Positions 45,452 to 55,300 of a DNA stretch of 64,000 nucleotides are shown here, piece after piece. Within the stretch, counting starts at the first letter, position 1, and each line of letters starts with the position of its first letter. Origin of the DNA: Streptomyces himalayensis subsp. himalayensis (lineage in GTDB: Bacteria; Actinomycetota; Actinomycetes; Streptomycetales; Streptomycetaceae); the NCBI RefSeq assembly GCF_013778455.1, contig NZ_JACEHE010000017.1:124001-188000 (forward strand), written 5' to 3'. A program made the translations under genes and the position numbers. The notes beneath the pieces are model-generated. The model saw only the letters and a program-made list of their open reading frames with translations, did no database searches and was not told the origin of the DNA.

Positions 45452-48043
45452 GTGCCCGGTGAGAATCTGTCCCGCGACGAGGCCCGCGAGCGGGCCGCGC
45501 TGCTGTCCGTCGACGGGTACGAGGTCGAGCTCGACCTGCGCTCCGCTGTCGGGGGGAGCGAGTCGGAGCCGCGTACGTTCCGCTCGGTGACCACGATCCG
45601 GTTCCGCTGCGCCGAGCCGGGCGCGACGAGCTTCGCCGACCTGATCGCGCCGAGCGTCACGGCCGTGTCCCTCAACGGCAGGGACCTCGACCCCGGGGAG
45701 GTGTTCGACGGTTCCCGGATCACGCTGGAGGATCTCGCCGCCGAGAACGAGCTGGTGGTGGACGCGCAGTGCGCCTACTCCCGCACCGGCGAGGGCATGC
45801 ACCGCTTCGTCGACCCGGAGGACGGCGAGGTCTATCTCTACACGCAGTACGAGCCCGCCGACTCCCGTCGCGTCTTCGCGAACTTCGAACAGCCGGACCT
45901 GAAGGCGCCCTTCCGCTTCGAGGTGCAGGCTCCGGCCGGGTGGACGGTGTGGTCCAACGGCGTCGGGGAGCGCAAGGACGGCGTCTGGCACTTCGCCGAG
46001 ACCAAGCCGATCTCCACCTACATCACAGCCGTCGTCGCCGGCCCGTACCACCATGTGACGGACACGTACACGCGGACGTTCGAGGACGGTACGACGCTGG
46101 AGATCCCGCTCGGCGCGCTGTGCCGCAAGGGGCTCGCCCGGTACTTCGACGCGGACGACGTCTTCCTCGTCACCAAGCAGGGCCTGGACTTCTTCCACGA
46201 CCACTTCGACTACCCGTACCCCTTCGGGAAGTACGACCAGGCGTTCGTGCCCGAGTACAACCTCGGCGCGATGGAGAACCCGGGCTGTGTGACCTTCCGC
46301 GAGGAGTACATCTTCCGCGGCAAGGTGACACAAGCGGCGTACGAGCGGCGGGCCAACGTCATCCTGCACGAGATGGCGCACATGTGGTTCGGCGATCTCG
46401 TCACCATGCAGTGGTGGGACGACCTGTGGCTGAAGGAGTCGTTCGCCGACTTCATGGGGTCCTTCTCGATGGTCGAGGCGACCCGCTTCACGGGCGGCTG
46501 GATCACCTTCGCCAACAACCGCAAGGCCTGGGCGTACCGCGCCGACCAGCTGCCCTCCACCCACCCGATCACGGCCGACATCCGCGACCTGGAGGACGCC
46601 AAGCTCAACTTCGACGGCATCACCTACGCCAAGGGCGCGTCCGTGCTCAAGCAGCTGGTGGCGTACGCCGGGCGTGACGCCTTCCTGGAGGGCTCGCGGC
46701 GCTACTTCAAGCGGCACGCGTACGGCAACACGCAGCTCGGCGATCTGCTGTCGGTCCTGGAGGAGACCTCCGGGCGGGACATGACGGGCTGGTCGCGGGC
46801 GTGGCTGCAGACCGCCGGGGTCAACTCCCTGACCCCGCAGGTGCTGCTGGACTCCGAGGGGCGCCTCAGCGAGCTGGCCGTCGTCCAGGAGGCACCCGAG
46901 TCGCACCCCGACCTGCGGCCGCATCGGGTGGCGGTGGGCCTCTACCGGCTGACCGCGGAAGGGAATCTGGAGCGGTACGCGCGCGTGGAGACCGATGTCG
47001 TGGGTGCGCGGACGGTCGTCGGCGAGCTGGCGGGTGCGGACGCCCCGGACCTCGTCCTGGTCAACGACGACGACCTCACGTACTGCAAGATCCGCTTCGA
47101 CGAGAACTCGCTCGCCACGCTGCGGGAGCGCCTCGGCGACATCACCGACTCCCTTGCGCGCGCGCTGTGCTGGTCCGCGCTGTGGAGCCTGACGCGGGAC
47201 GCGCTCCTGCCCGCGCGTGAGTTCATCGGACTCGTGCTGCGGTTCGGAGGCCGGGAGTCCGATATCGGCGTGCTGCAGATGCTGCACGCCTGGGCGAAGT
47301 CGGCGCACGTGAACTACGCGGCGGCCGCGTGGCGCGAGGAGGGTGGCCGGCTGCTCGCCGAAGGAGCTCTCCGGGAGCTGCGGCGCGCCGAGCCCGGCAG
47401 CCAGCACCAGCTGACCTGGGCGCGGTTCTTCGCCTCCGTCGCGTCGAGCGAGGCCGATCTGCAGTTCCTCCGCGATCTGCTGGAGGGGACCGAGAAGCTG
47501 GAGGGGCTGGAGGTCGACCAGGAGCTGCGGTGGTCGCTCCTGGAGCCGCTCGCCGTGTACGGGGTCGCCGACGAAGCCGTGCTCGCGGCGGAGCTCGCCA
47601 GGGACGACACGGCGTCGGGCAAGCGGCACCAGGTGCGGTGCCTGGCCGCGCGGCCCTCGGCGGCCGTCAAGGCGCAGGCGTGGGCGGCCGTTGTCGAGTC
47701 CGACGCGCTGTCGAACGCGCTTGTAGAGGCGACGATCGCGGGGTTCGCGCAGCCGTCGCAGCGGGGGCTTCTCGCGCCTTATGCCGCGAAGTACTTCGAT
47801 GCGATCGAGCGGGTGTGGGAGGAGCGGTCCATTCAGATCGGGATGGATGTGGTGCGGGGGTTGTTCCCGGCGTTGCAGGACTCGCCGGAGACGCTTGGTG
47901 CCACGGATGCGTGGCTGGAGGGCCACGTTTCCGCGCCTCCCGCGCTGAGGCGTCTCGTGCTGGAGGCACGGGACGATCTTGCGCGGGCCTTGCGGGGGCA
48001 GGCGTGTGACGCCGGTGCCGGTGCCGGTGCCGGGACGCTGTAG
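45452..48043 (+). CDS. pepN: Aminopeptidase N, copy 1 (M1 family)
   Basis: Zinc aminopeptidase that removes N-terminal residues, 863 residues. GAMEN (272-276) binds the substrate amino end; zinc ligands are His306, His310 and Glu329 in HEMAHMWFGD and LKES. The C-terminal half is the ERAP1-like helical domain. The GTG at 45452 follows AAGGAG and matches the start of copy 2 (PG-NL-R-EA). A second GTG at 45446 overlaps the Shine-Dalgarno. The end is a Gly/Ala run (DAGAGAGAGTL). Confidence 0.95.
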   Translation: MPGENLSRDEARERAALLSVDGYEVELDLRSAVGGSESEPRTFRSVTTIRFRCAEPGATSFADLIAPSVTAVSLNGRDLDPGEVFDGSRITLEDLAAENELVVDAQCAYSRTGEGMHRFVDPEDGEVYLYTQYEPADSRRVFANFEQPDLKAPFRFEVQAPAGWTVWSNGVGERKDGVWHFAETKPISTYITAVVAGPYHHVTDTYTRTFEDGTTLEIPLGALCRKGLARYFDADDVFLVTKQGLDFFHDHFDYPYPFGKYDQAFVPEYNLGAMENPGCVTFREEYIFRGKVTQAAYERRANVILHEMAHMWFGDLVTMQWWDDLWLKESFADFMGSFSMVEATRFTGGWITFANNRKAWAYRADQLPSTHPITADIRDLEDAKLNFDGITYAKGASVLKQLVAYAGRDAFLEGSRRYFKRHAYGNTQLGDLLSVLEETSGRDMTGWSRAWLQTAGVNSLTPQVLLDSEGRLSELAVVQEAPESHPDLRPHRVAVGLYRLTAEGNLERYARVETDVVGARTVVGELAGADAPDLVLVNDDDLTYCKIRFDENSLATLRERLGDITDSLARALCWSALWSLTRDALLPAREFIGLVLRFGGRESDIGVLQMLHAWAKSAHVNYAAAAWREEGGRLLAEGALRELRRAEPGSQHQLTWARFFASVASSEADLQFLRDLLEGTEKLEGLEVDQELRWSLLEPLAVYGVADEAVLAAELARDDTASGKRHQVRCLAARPSAAVKAQAWAAVVESDALSNALVEATIAGFAQPSQRGLLAPYAAKYFDAIERVWEERSIQIGMDVVRGLFPALQDSPETLGATDAWLEGHVSAPPALRRLVLEARDDLARALRGQACDAGAGAGAGTL

Positions 48044-48083
48044 CTCTTTGCTTGGTACGACCCCGGGGCGCCGTTGCTCGGGG

Positions 48084-48153
48084 GTTGTGCCCACCCTCCC
48101 CCAGCTACCGCTGGGAGGTGCCCCCAGCCCAGCGGAACGACTGCCCACAACGG
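48084..48153 (+). repeat. Dispersed palindromic element, copy C
   Basis: GTTGTGCCCACCCTCCCCCA, a short middle, CTGGGAGGTGCCCCCAGCCC, then GCGGAACGACTGCCCACA. Matches copy B except in the middle loop. It fills the 324-nt gap between pepN copy 1 and the next gene, where I see no coding sequence. Confidence 0.88.
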
Positions 48154-48367
48154 GAGCGGCGCGCCTTGCCGCAACGCGACGGCGCGCCCCCTCTGTGGGT
48201 GTTTGCTGCGGCGGTTACCGAACGCAGGCACGGCGGGCCGTAACCCCGAATGGACCAGCGGCTTTCGGGTGTCGAACGTTCGTACTTTAGGGCGAGCTTG
48301 TCCGGATTTTTCGACGGCTGCGTAACAGCGGTTAAAGGGCCGAGAGGCGGTGGGAAGGTCCGGGGGC

Positions 48368-49438
48368 ATGAACCACAACGCCCCGCTCACACCCCGTCCC
48401 TCGCTCCGCCCCGTGCTCTACGACGTCCGGCTGCGCGTGCTGAGCACCGCGCAGCTGCGGGCGCACGGTGTCTCCAGTGCGGAGACGAACGCGCGCTGCC
48501 GGCCCGGCGGACCCTGGCAGCAACTCCTGCCCGGCGTCCATCTTCTCCACTCCGGGCCACCCACCAGCGAGGAACGGCTGCACGCCGTGCTGCTCTACGC
48601 CGGGAACGCGTCTCCCCGCCGCGCGGCGCTCACCGTCCCGGCGCAGCCCGCCCCGGGAGAGCCGCATGGCCCCGGAGAGCAGCGGATCTCCTACGGCGAC
48701 GCAATGATCACCGGCCTGGCGGCGCTCACGCTGCACCGTCTCCCGTCCGCTCCTCCGCTGCTCTCCCTCAACCGCATCGACGTGCTGGTGCCGCGCACGC
48801 GTCGGCTGCGCTCGACGGGTTTCGCCCGGCTGGTCCGCGCGCCCGAGCTGCCCGTACCGGAGCAGGTCACCGGCCTGCCGGTGGCGCCGGTGCCGCGGGC
48901 GCTCGCCGACGCGGTCGCGGAGCTGTCGGACGCCGAGGCGGTACGCCGCCTGCTCACCGAGGCCGTACGGGGCGGTCACTGCGACCCGGCAGCCGTCGTA
49001 AGGGAGTTGGCCGAGGCGCAGCTGCTGAACCGGCCGCACGTCGTGGACGCCGTCGAATCGCTGCTCGCCGAGGGACGGGCCATCGCGGAGGACCGGCTGT
49101 ACCGGATGGTGCGCGAGCACCGGCTGCCCGACCCGCTGTGGAACGTGGACCTGCGGCTGCCCGGAGGGCCGCACCTGGGTGGCGTGGACGCGTACTGGCC
49201 CGACCAGGCGGTGGCCGTCGAACTGGACACGCGGGCGCCCCGCCAGGACGAGGACGCGCTGTGGTCCGAGTACGCCCGCAAGCGCGAGCACTTGGAGCGG
49301 CTCGGCATCACCGTCGTCCACCTCACGCCGAAGAAGCTGCGTGACGCGCTCGAGCAGCAGGCGACGGTCGTACGGACGGCGCTCATGGCCTCTGCCGACC
49401 GCGAACCGGCGGCGTATGTGGTGGTGCTGCCCCGCTGA
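48368..49438 (+). CDS. Orphan AbiEi-like / DUF559-like protein
   Basis: A 356-residue protein. The first ~90 residues resemble the winged-helix start of AbiEi-type antitoxin domains (VLSTAQLRAHGVSS, then GGPWQQLLPGVHLLH). The last ~110 residues resemble a DUF559/Vsr-like PD-(D/E)XK endonuclease fold (GGVDAYWPDQAVAVELD, then KREHLERLGITVVHLTP). The usual catalytic Lys is replaced by Asp (ELD), so it may bind DNA without cutting. No AbiEii toxin is next to it. ATG 48368; the Shine-Dalgarno is weak. Role unknown. Confidence 0.75.
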   Translation: MNHNAPLTPRPSLRPVLYDVRLRVLSTAQLRAHGVSSAETNARCRPGGPWQQLLPGVHLLHSGPPTSEERLHAVLLYAGNASPRRAALTVPAQPAPGEPHGPGEQRISYGDAMITGLAALTLHRLPSAPPLLSLNRIDVLVPRTRRLRSTGFARLVRAPELPVPEQVTGLPVAPVPRALADAVAELSDAEAVRRLLTEAVRGGHCDPAAVVRELAEAQLLNRPHVVDAVESLLAEGRAIAEDRLYRMVREHRLPDPLWNVDLRLPGGPHLGGVDAYWPDQAVAVELDTRAPRQDEDALWSEYARKREHLERLGITVVHLTPKKLRDALEQQATVVRTALMASADREPAAYVVVLPR

Positions 49439-49466
49439 CGTACCGGATGGGAACCAACCGGAGGGA

Positions 49467-49507
49467 GTGAAGGGGCGGATCCCGCAGGACCGGGACCGTC
49501 CCTTCAC
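49467..49507. terminator. Hairpin between convergent genes
   Basis: Arms of about 17 nt (49467-49484 and 49491-49507) pair with a bulge and a mismatch. It lies between the AbiEi-like gene and the metallophosphoesterase gene. Confidence 0.55.
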
Positions 49508-49516
49508 CGTTGCGCG

Positions 49517-51271
49517 TCACGCCTTCTTGAGGACCAGCTCCGTGTTGCGGTCGCCTGCCGTGCCGGACAGGGTGTCGCGCCTGCCCGGCGCGTTGAACGA
49601 CAGTTCCCGGTACAGGGCCGCCAGGCCCGTCTGGGAGAGGTCGGCGAAGTCCGTGGCGTGCGGGGCCGCGGACTCGATCAGCGTGGTGAACAGCGAGATG
49701 GTGCCGTCGTTGTTGTCCACCAGCTCGATCACTCGGGCCAGCTGCGGGAAGTCGATGTGGGAGGCCGTGGAGATCTCCCAGAAGGTGCCATGCGGGGTGA
49801 TCTTGTTCTTGTGGCTGTGGCCGTTGACCCAGGCCAGGACGCCCCGGTGGCGGCCCAGGAGTGCGAGGACCTCGTCGCCGCCGTGCCGTGCCTCGCCCGC
49901 GCGCGCGGGGTCGCGGTTCAGATTGCGCATCGTCTTGCTGGTGTGGTGGCTGAAGACGATGACGTACTCGTCCTTGTGCGCCTTCAGAGTGCGTTCCAGC
50001 CACTTGAGCTGGGCCGTGCCGAGCGAACCCTCGTAGTGGCCGCCCGGGTCGGTCGTGTCCAGGCTGATGCCGAGCACGTCGTCGGCGATGCGGAAGGAGT
50101 AGTACTGGGTGACCGAGGCGAGGTTGGCGGCGGTGTAGCCGTGGCCGACCGGGCCGGGCCCGGTGTGGGCCGGGTCGAGGTGCGCCTTGAGGTACTCGGC
50201 CGGGGTGAAGGGCGCGCGGGACTCGTCCGGCGTGACCGAACGCATGCGCCGCGCCTCGCTCTTCAGTACCTCCTTGAAAACCGCGCCCTTGGGGTCGCCG
50301 CCCTGCTTGACGTTCTTCCACAGGGCCGCGCCCTGCGCCTCGGGCAGCGACATCAGCTTGCGCCCGCCCACGGCGAAGTCGGCGAAGAAGGAGTCGCCGG
50401 GCGCATAGCAGCCGCCCGGGAGCGAGTCGTGGTTGCCGACCGTCGAGTACCAGGGGAGGTTGAGGCCCGGGCTGCGCACCTCGCGGATGGCCGCCTCCAG
50501 GAACCCGTCGACGCGCGGGAACCCGAGCTGCTTGTCCGCGTCGCGCAGGGCGTCGTCCGGCTGCCAGTACAGCTTCAGGCCCGAGTTCTGCACACCCTCG
50601 TAGCGGCGGGGATCGCCGGTGTTGGGCGTGATGCGGCCGCCGCTCATGGTCTTCAGGAACCATTCGAGCTCGGAGCGTGCGTTGTTGTCGGTGTTGTCAC
50701 CGGTCGTCATGACGAAGTGCAGCGGGGATCCGGTGGCGGGGGCGCCGCGCAGCGCGTTGACGCGTTCCACGAGGGAGATCGCACCGGCCACGGACAGCGC
50801 CTCCTGCGGCCGCCAGGCGCTGGCGGTCGACGCGCGCAGGTACTCGTAGCGCAGTGGATGCTGGACGTCGACCAGGTGCAGATCGGTGAACTGCACGAAA
50901 GCGGCGAGTGCCGTGCGCCGTTCGGTGCGGCCGGACCTGGGGGCGGCCAGATCGGACCGTACGACGCGCTCCCAGGCAGGGCCGTCGCCGAGCCGCCGGT
51001 AGCCGGACGCGCCGGAGCGCGGCGCGGCCACCGTGCTCAGCGTGGTGCCCGCCTCGTACGGGGCGAGCGGCGCGGGGGGCGCCTCCCGGGAGGACACGGA
51101 CACCGCCGTCGGGACCGCCGCGGGGGCCGCCGCGGCCTCCGCGCTGCCGGGACGGAGCGCGTAGCCGATGCCCGCGGAGAGGGACACGGCTCCGGTGGCG
51201 GCGAGCAGCGTACGGCGGTTGACGGACGTGGCGGCGGCAGCGGCTGTGGCCACTGAGCGTATGCGCGACAT
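49517..51271 (-). CDS. Tat-exported metallophosphoesterase (TIGR03767)
   Basis: A 584-residue calcineurin-type phosphoesterase. Metal motifs in order: FTDLHLVD, MTTGDNTDNN, VGNHDS, FSHHTS and VNGHSHKN. The N-terminus is a Tat signal: NRRTLLAATGAVSLSAGIGY after MSRIRSVATAA. ATG 51271 follows GGGGAG. The gene stands alone. The substrate (a phosphate ester outside the cell) is not known. Confidence 0.92.
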   Translation of the reverse strand: MSRIRSVATAAAAATSVNRRTLLAATGAVSLSAGIGYALRPGSAEAAAAPAAVPTAVSVSSREAPPAPLAPYEAGTTLSTVAAPRSGASGYRRLGDGPAWERVVRSDLAAPRSGRTERRTALAAFVQFTDLHLVDVQHPLRYEYLRASTASAWRPQEALSVAGAISLVERVNALRGAPATGSPLHFVMTTGDNTDNNARSELEWFLKTMSGGRITPNTGDPRRYEGVQNSGLKLYWQPDDALRDADKQLGFPRVDGFLEAAIREVRSPGLNLPWYSTVGNHDSLPGGCYAPGDSFFADFAVGGRKLMSLPEAQGAALWKNVKQGGDPKGAVFKEVLKSEARRMRSVTPDESRAPFTPAEYLKAHLDPAHTGPGPVGHGYTAANLASVTQYYSFRIADDVLGISLDTTDPGGHYEGSLGTAQLKWLERTLKAHKDEYVIVFSHHTSKTMRNLNRDPARAGEARHGGDEVLALLGRHRGVLAWVNGHSHKNKITPHGTFWEISTASHIDFPQLARVIELVDNNDGTISLFTTLIESAAPHATDFADLSQTGLAALYRELSFNAPGRRDTLSGTAGDRNTELVLKKA

Positions 51272-51504
51272 GGCGCGGTCTCCCCGAGTGCGAACGCGTC
51301 GGCAGTGGGCACGAGGAGTCAGGAGTGCGAAACTCCTCGTTTCCACTGGATCGTTGGCAGCGGGGATGACCTGCGCGTTAACTCGGCGGCAACGGGCAGC
51401 ACCGATCGCCGGACGTGGATCTTGGACTACCGTGCGTGACACGGAGCCCTCTCCGGCCGGAGAGGAGGCAGTCACTCCGCGTTCACTTTCCGGGGTACCG
51501 GAGC
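51272..51504. other. Upstream of the phosphoesterase gene, no gene
   Basis: Holds the promoter and leader of the phosphoesterase gene; nothing else recognised before the 19-bp tandem array. Confidence 0.4.
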
Positions 51505-51618
51505 GGTTCAAGAGCGCCGAGCCGGTTCAAGAGCGCCGAGCCGGTTCAAGAGCGCTGAGCCGGTTCAAGAGCGCCGAGCCGGTTCAAGAGCGCCGAGCCG
51601 GCTCCCGAGCGCTTGAGC
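51505..51618. repeat. 19-bp tandem array, five copies plus a decayed sixth
   Basis: GGTTCAAGAGCGCCGAGCC begins at 51505, 51524, 51543, 51562 and 51581, with one base change in copy 3. A degenerate sixth runs from 51600 up to the NUDIX stop codon at 51618. There is no spacer, so it is not a CRISPR array. Confidence 0.95.
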
Positions 51619-52079
51619 TACGTGCGGCGCTCCGGCACCGCATGGCCGTCGGCCGGCCGTTCCCGCCACATCCGCAGTCCGATGTCGACGAGCTCGACCC
51701 GCTGCAACCGCTCGACCTCCTCCAGCGCGTGCCAGGCGGCCATGTCCGTGGAGCCGTTCTCCTCGTACCGCAGGGAGCCGCCGGTGATCTGGGCCTCGTA
51801 GACGATGCGCAGCCCGTGGAAGTCGGCGACCGCGCCGAGCCTGCGCGGATAGCGGCGCAGCACCGAGTGGACGCCGAGCAGCGCCGCCGGCTGAACCGCG
51901 TAGCCGGTCTCCTCGCCGACCTCGCGGATCACGGTGTCGTAAGGGTCCTCGCCGTGGTCCATGCCCCCGCCCGGCAGCGTCCAGTGCCTGCTGCCGTCGC
52001 CCGCCACCCAGCGGGCGAGCAGCATCTGACCGTCCCTCACGCACACGGCGTAGGCCGCCACCCTCAGTTCCTTCTGCAT
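51618..52079 (-). CDS. NUDIX hydrolase
   Basis: A 153-residue pyrophosphohydrolase. The Nudix box (Gx5Ex7REUxEExGU) is intact from GGGMDHGED through REVGEETGY. Substrate (an NDP-X compound) unknown. Divergent from the subtilase gene, convergent with nothing; its stop touches the 19-bp repeat array. Confidence 0.92.
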   Translation of the reverse strand: MQKELRVAAYAVCVRDGQMLLARWVAGDGSRHWTLPGGGMDHGEDPYDTVIREVGEETGYAVQPAALLGVHSVLRRYPRRLGAVADFHGLRIVYEAQITGGSLRYEENGSTDMAAWHALEEVERLQRVELVDIGLRMWRERPADGHAVPERRT

Positions 52080-52344
52080 GCGCAGACGTTAGGCCGCGTC
52101 GGCTCACCGCACCTACCCGTCGGGCCCCCGGTCCGTTGCGTCGCCTACGCGCGTCACACGGCCCAAATCCCTCTATCGCCCGCCTTATCCCCCATGGCGT
52201 ATGGCGGAAGTACGCCACGGACCCAATCCGCCACAGGCAAAAACTCCACAAACAGTGGTCTCATACGTAAAGCTGAGCGGCCATCAGGCACCGAATTCCG
52301 GACTCACGTACGAGAGTCCCGGACCTTCACCCACAAGGATGCTG

Positions 52345-55300
52345 ATGACCTCCGACTCCCAGCGCGTACCCGCGTCCGGTGCGAGACGCGTGGCACGCGT
52401 CGTCGTGGCCGCGGGCCTGGTGGCCGCGCTCTCCGCGGCCGGGCCGCTACCCATGGCCTTCTCCGCGGACGCGGACCCGACGCCGGCACCGGCACCGGCA
52501 CCGGCCGACTCGACCGTCAAGTCGGCCGACGACAAGCTCGGTTCGGCGGACGCCGAGCTCCTCGCCGAGGCCAAGGCCGAGGGCGACAAGAACGTCACCT
52601 TCATGGTGGCGACGACGCCCGGCAAGACCGAGCAGGTCGCCGAGCAGCTCGACGCCGTCGACGGCGGTCTGGTCGGCAAGACCATCGACAAGCTCGGCTA
52701 TGTCCGCGCCACAGTTCCCACGGGCAAGGCGGACAAGGCCATTGCGGCCGCGCAGAAACTTTCCTCCGTCCAGGCGATCGACCTCAAGCAGGAGATCCCG
52801 CTGGACGACCCGACGCCGGCCGCCGACAAGGCCAAGGGCGCCGGTACCGCCGCCGAGGGCGCCTACGCCGCTCCCGGCAAGAACACCCCGGCCAAGAACC
52901 CGTACAACCCGTCCTTCGAGACGGGCTCGGTGGACTTCGTCCAGGACCACCCGACGTACGACGGCCGCGGCATCACCATCGGCATCCTCGACTCCGGTGT
53001 AGACCTGGGTCACCCGGCGCTGCAGAAGACGACCACCGGCGAGCGGAAGATCGTCGACTGGGTGACGGCGACGGACCCGGTCTCCGACGGTGACGGCACC
53101 TGGCGCCGTATGACCACCTCGGTGTCCGGTCCGAGCTTCACGATCACCACGGCGAGCCAGGGCACCGAGAAGTTCACCGCCCCCGCCGGCGGCTACAAGT
53201 TCAACTACTTCGCCGAGGCCGCCACCACCGGCGGCGACATGGCCGGCGACCTGAACCGCGACGGCGACACCACCGACGTCTGGGGCGTGCTGTACGACGC
53301 GGCCGCGGGCACCATGACCGTCGACCTCGACGACGACCTGGACTTCACCGACGAGACGCCGATGAAGCCGTACAAGGACGGCTTCCAGATCGGCTACTTC
53401 GGCACCGACGACCCGTCCACCGAGGTCGCCGAGCGCATCCCGTTCGTCGCCGAGATCCGCAAGGACGTCGTCTACAACGCGGCCGGCGACAAGGCCGACT
53501 ACGTCAACATCGGTGTCATCGAGGGCTCCCACGGCACCCACGTGGCCGGTATCACCGCCGCCAACAGCCTGTTCGGCGGGAAGATGAGCGGCCAGGCGCC
53601 CGGCGCCAAGCTGGTCTCGTCCCGTGCCTGCACCTGGTCCGGCGGCTGCACCAACATCGCGCTGACCGAGGGCATGGCCGACCTGGTCATCAACCGGGGC
53701 GTGGACATCGTCAACATGTCCATCGGCGGTCTGCCCGCGCTCAACGACGGCAACAACGCGCGCGCCCGCCTCTACACGCGCCTCATCGACGACTACGGCG
53801 TGCAGCTGGTCATCTCGGCCGGCAACTCCGGCCCGGGCACGAACACCATCGGCGACCCGTCGCTCGCCGACAAGGTGCTCTCCGTCGGCGCCACCGTCTC
53901 CAAGGAGACCTGGGCCGCCAACTACGGCTCGGTCGTGGAGAAGAAGTACGCCATGTTCCCCTTCTCCTCGCGCGGTCCGCGTGAGGACGGCGGCTTCGCC
54001 CCGACCATCTCCGCGCCGGGTGCCGCGATCAACACCGTCCAGACCTGGGTGGCGGGCCAGCCGGTCGCCGAGTCGGGCTACAGCCTTCCGGCCGGCTACG
54101 GCATGCTGCAGGGCACCTCGATGGCGTCCCCGCAGGCCGCCGGCGCCTCCGCGCTGCTGCTCTCCGCCGCCAAGGCGAAGGGCATCCACCTCACCCCGGC
54201 GAAGCTGCGCACCGCACTGACCAGCACCGCCGACCACATCACCGCGGTGCAGGCGTACGAGGAGGGCGCGGGCCTGGTCAACGTGCCCGACGCGTGGGAG
54301 GCCGTCGAGGAAGGCGCGACCGCTCACGAGTACACGGTCAAGGCGCCCGTCGACACCAACATCGACGAGTTCCTCGCGGAGCCCGGCGTCGGCACCGGCG
54401 TCTACGACCGCGAGGGCGGCCTGAAGCTGGGTCAGAAGAAGGTCTACGAGGTCACGGTCACCCGTACCTCGGGTCCCGACCGGGCGGTGCGCCACGAGCT
54501 GGACCTGGCCAACAACTCGGGTGACACCTTCTCGATCGTCGGCCCGGACGAGATCAGCCTCGGTCTGAACAAGCCGGTCACCGTCAAGATCGCCGCGAAG
54601 TCGCGCTACTCGGGCGTCCGCAGCGCGATCCTGGAGGTCGATGACCCGAGCACCGAGGGGATCGACAAGCAGATCCTCAACACGGTCGTCGTGTCCAACG
54701 ACCTGACGAGCGGCTCGTACACCTTCGCCGCCTCCGGCTCGGTGCAGCGCAACAGCACCAAGTCGTACTTCGTGACGGTGCCCGAGGGCGCCACCTCCCT
54801 CGAGGTCGCGATCGGCGGGCTGGTGGGCAAGAGCCAGACCCGGTTCATCGCGATCCACCCGTACGGCGTTCCGGTCGACGTGACCTCCACGCCGAACTGC
54901 TACAACAACTACCTCGACGGCAACGGCTGCCGCCCAGACCTGCGCTCGTACGCGAACCCGCAGCCGGGCGTCTGGGAGATCGAGGTCGAGTCGCGCCGTA
55001 CGTCGCCGCTGCTCGACAACCCGTACAAGCTCGACGTCACCGTGCTGGGCGCGGCCTTCGACCCGGCCGTGCAGACGATCCCGGAGGCCAAGGCCGGCAC
55101 CCCGGCCGCCGTCTCCTGGAAGGTGACAAACGGCTTCGCGGCGATCGACGGGACGCTGAAGGGCGGCCCGCTCGGCTCCTCGAAGACCACGCGACCGACC
55201 ATCGCCGAGCGCGAGACGCAGACCACCACGGTCGTCGTGCCCGAGGGCGCGGAGCGGCTCGACGTCGCCATCGGCAATGTGTCGGACGCGGCGGCGGACC

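Noticed and set aside
51505..51618. CRISPR array
   Set aside because: Units follow each other directly with no spacers and no cas genes are near.
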